Translations under genes and position numbers: made by a program
Source: Chitinophagaceae bacterium
Lineage (GTDB): Bacteria > Bacteroidota > Bacteroidia > Chitinophagales > Chitinophagaceae
NCBI GenBank assembly: GCA_017882205.1
Contig: JADGPY010000262.1
Location: forward strand, 1-6,172
Direction of reading: 5' to 3'
DNA: 6,172 nt
In this document: positions 5,028 through 6,172 of the stretch, piece after piece
How the letters are laid out: every line of letters starts with the position of its first letter
Position numbering within the stretch: the stretch's first letter is position 1
The notes under the pieces: generated by a model
What the model was told of the DNA's origin: nothing
The model's database searches: none
The model's input: only the letters and a program-made list of their open reading frames with translations

Positions 5028-5780
5028 ATGTACAAACTTAAAAAATCCCTTGGACAGCATTTTTTGAAGGATGAACAGGTAATTAAAAAGATTGTTGATA
5101 CGGTTCTGCAATATCCTTTTAAAAATCTTCTTGAAGTAGGTCCGGGTGGTGGAGCCCTTACAAAATATCTTATAAAGATCCCTGGGATCAACTTTAAGGC
5201 CATTGAACTTGATGAGGAAAAAGTGGCCTTCCTGTTAAAAACATATCCTGAACTAAAGGATAAGATCATTCATAAAAGCTTTTTAGAGATCGATCCACCT
5301 TTTGATGAGCCATTCACAGTTGTCGGTAATTTTCCATACAACATATCTACTCAAATATTGTTTAAGATCCTTGAATGGAACAATATGGTTCCTACTGTGA
5401 TCGGGATGTTCCAAAAGGAAGTAGCTGAGAGAATTGCTTCTAAAGAAGGCAACAAAGTATATGGGGTGATAAGTGTTTTGATACAATACTATTTTAATGT
5501 TGAGTATTTATTTGATGTGGGCAATGAATGTTTTACACCTCAACCAAAAGTTAAAAGTGGTGTGATTCGTTTGAGAGCAGTGGAAAAAAGGCTGCCTGTA
5601 AAAAGTGATCGTGCCTTTAGGGTATTGGTGAAAACTGCGTTTAACCAAAGGCGTAAAACTCTTCGCAATGCAGTTAAAAGCCTGTTCACCCAGGAGATCC
5701 TGCAAGATGGATTATTTGCCCGCCGCGCGGAAACCCTTAGTATAAAAGAATTTGCGGAGCTAACCTTTAAAATGATCTGA
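5028..5780 (+). CDS. rsmA: 16S rRNA (adenine(1518)-N6/adenine(1519)-N6)-dimethyltransferase RsmA (KsgA)
   Basis: RsmA uses S-adenosylmethionine to dimethylate two adjacent adenines in the 3'-terminal hairpin of 16S rRNA, a late checkpoint in 30S assembly; loss confers kasugamycin resistance. The 250-residue cytoplasmic protein shows KKSLGQHFLKD (5-15), SAM motif I LLEVGPGGGALTKYL (34-48), motif II AIELDEEKV (58-66) with the acidic residue that binds the ribose, and catalytic motif IV VGNFPYNIST (99-108; N101-F-P-Y104, with F in place of the usual L). The C-terminal region has FTPQPKVKSGVIRL (169-182) and the rRNA-contacting FNQRRKTLRNAV (205-216). Length is close to the family norm (about 255-275). 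ATG 5028 lies immediately before the conserved KSLGQHFL, so the start is secure. It is divergent from pdxA, and the following lipoprotein gene begins 12 bases after its stop, suggesting co-transcription. Confidence 0.97.
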   Translation: MYKLKKSLGQHFLKDEQVIKKIVDTVLQYPFKNLLEVGPGGGALTKYLIKIPGINFKAIELDEEKVAFLLKTYPELKDKIIHKSFLEIDPPFDEPFTVVGNFPYNISTQILFKILEWNNMVPTVIGMFQKEVAERIASKEGNKVYGVISVLIQYYFNVEYLFDVGNECFTPQPKVKSGVIRLRAVEKRLPVKSDRAFRVLVKTAFNQRRKTLRNAVKSLFTQEILQDGLFARRAETLSIKEFAELTFKMI

Positions 5781-5792
5781 ACAAAAACCATA

Positions 5793-6172
5793 ATGCAGAG
5801 ACTATTCATCATTAGTATTGTCATTTTTTTATCCTCGTGCTATTCCCCACGATACGTGTATAGCCCTGTTACCCAGGATATTCCAATGGTGAGTAAAATA
5901 AAGGATGTCAAAGTAGGCGCTTATTTCGCCGGCGGTAGCGGTGGAACTTTTAGCAACTCAACAAAACATGCTTATAACCTCGGGATGGATCTACATGCAG
6001 CTTATGCCTTTAGCAATCATTTTGCAGCCATGATCAATCAATACAACCGCTGGGAAAGAAATGCGAGTAATAATGATGTATTCACAGGCGATAGTATTAT
6101 TATTAAATACAGAAGGGCCCTTACTGAAATAGGGGGTGGCTATTATTCATTTTTTAATAATGAGAATACTTG
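5793..6172 (+). CDS. Outer-membrane-type lipoprotein of unknown function (3' partial)
   Basis: The frame starts at ATG 5793 and remains open to the right edge, giving 126 complete codons. The N-terminus is a lipoprotein signal: MQR, a hydrophobic core (LFIISIVIF) and lipobox L13-S14-S15-C16, with acylation expected on C16. The residues after the cysteine (YSPRYVYSP) carry neither an Asp at +2 nor an acidic surface-export signal, so an anchor in the outer membrane facing the periplasm is the default inference. The mature part, from about residue 38, alternates polar and hydrophobic residues with many glycines and aromatics (VGAYFAGG, LGMDLHAAYAFSNHFAAMINQYNRWE, ALTEIGGGYYSFFNN), as in antiparallel beta-sheet or small beta-barrel proteins. 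I recognise the overall style as a Bacteroidota hypothetical family but can give no function. Spacing of 12 bases after rsmA suggests shared transcription, although the functions are probably unrelated. Confidence 0.8.
   Translation, partial: MQRLFIISIVIFLSSCYSPRYVYSPVTQDIPMVSKIKDVKVGAYFAGGSGGTFSNSTKHAYNLGMDLHAAYAFSNHFAAMINQYNRWERNASNNDVFTGDSIIIKYRRALTEIGGGYYSFFNNENT

Noticed and set aside
1..6172. CRISPR array, tRNA, rRNA, transposase, phage or toxin-antitoxin genes
   Set aside because: No regularly spaced repeats, cloverleaf-like sequence, DDE or recombinase motifs or small paired genes of that type were seen; all intergenic gaps are under about 135 bases.

Overview
The window looks like ordinary chromosome from a member of the Bacteroidota, most likely a Chitinophagaceae-type lineage. 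The evidence is moderate-to-low GC by eye, no clear Shine-Dalgarno sequences before the starts, promoter-like -7 boxes of the TAnnTTTG type placed almost on the start codon, and protein families typical of that phylum: a six-helix membrane protein paired with a winged-helix regulator, a LolA-like secreted protein, and a lipoprotein predicted to be followed by a beta-strand-rich domain. The genus assignment is inference; no rRNA or other marker gene is present to fix it.

Layout. (1) Positions 1-230 hold the C-terminal end of a probable TPR-type protein. (2) Positions 317-3775 carry five plus-strand genes: a six-TM membrane protein, a small winged-helix regulator starting one base after it, an ABC ATPase of the BcrA/YtrB type, its ABC-2 permease overlapping it by 23 bases, and a secreted LolA-like protein. 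A good phylum-style promoter box lies just before the ATPase, so the group may be two transcription units: membrane protein plus regulator, then ATPase, permease and LolA-like protein. (3) Positions 3802-4896, minus strand, are pdxA of vitamin B6 synthesis, convergent with the LolA-like gene across a 26-base gap that is almost wholly an inverted repeat. (4) Positions 4897-5027 form the divergent control region between pdxA and rsmA; it contains an inverted repeat and a GTGTCTC-type repeat that gives a false N-terminal extension to pdxA. (5) Positions 5028-5780 are rsmA (ksgA), the 16S rRNA dimethyladenosine transferase. (6) Positions 5793-6172 are the start of an outer-membrane-type lipoprotein that runs off the window.

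How the genes fit together. The regulator probably controls its membrane partner and/or the neighbouring ABC exporter. The LolA-like protein next to the exporter suggests, without proving, a route that hands a lipid-like or lipoprotein cargo to the periplasm. pdxA and rsmA are housekeeping genes that are neighbours in enterobacteria too, but here they are divergent. I see no CRISPR array, tRNA, rRNA, transposase or phage gene, and nothing that clearly forms a new biological system. The most unusual points are a palindromic element that occurs twice (once supplying the last nine codons of the regulator), the ABC/LolA-like gene set, and the repeat inserted in the pdxA-rsmA control region.
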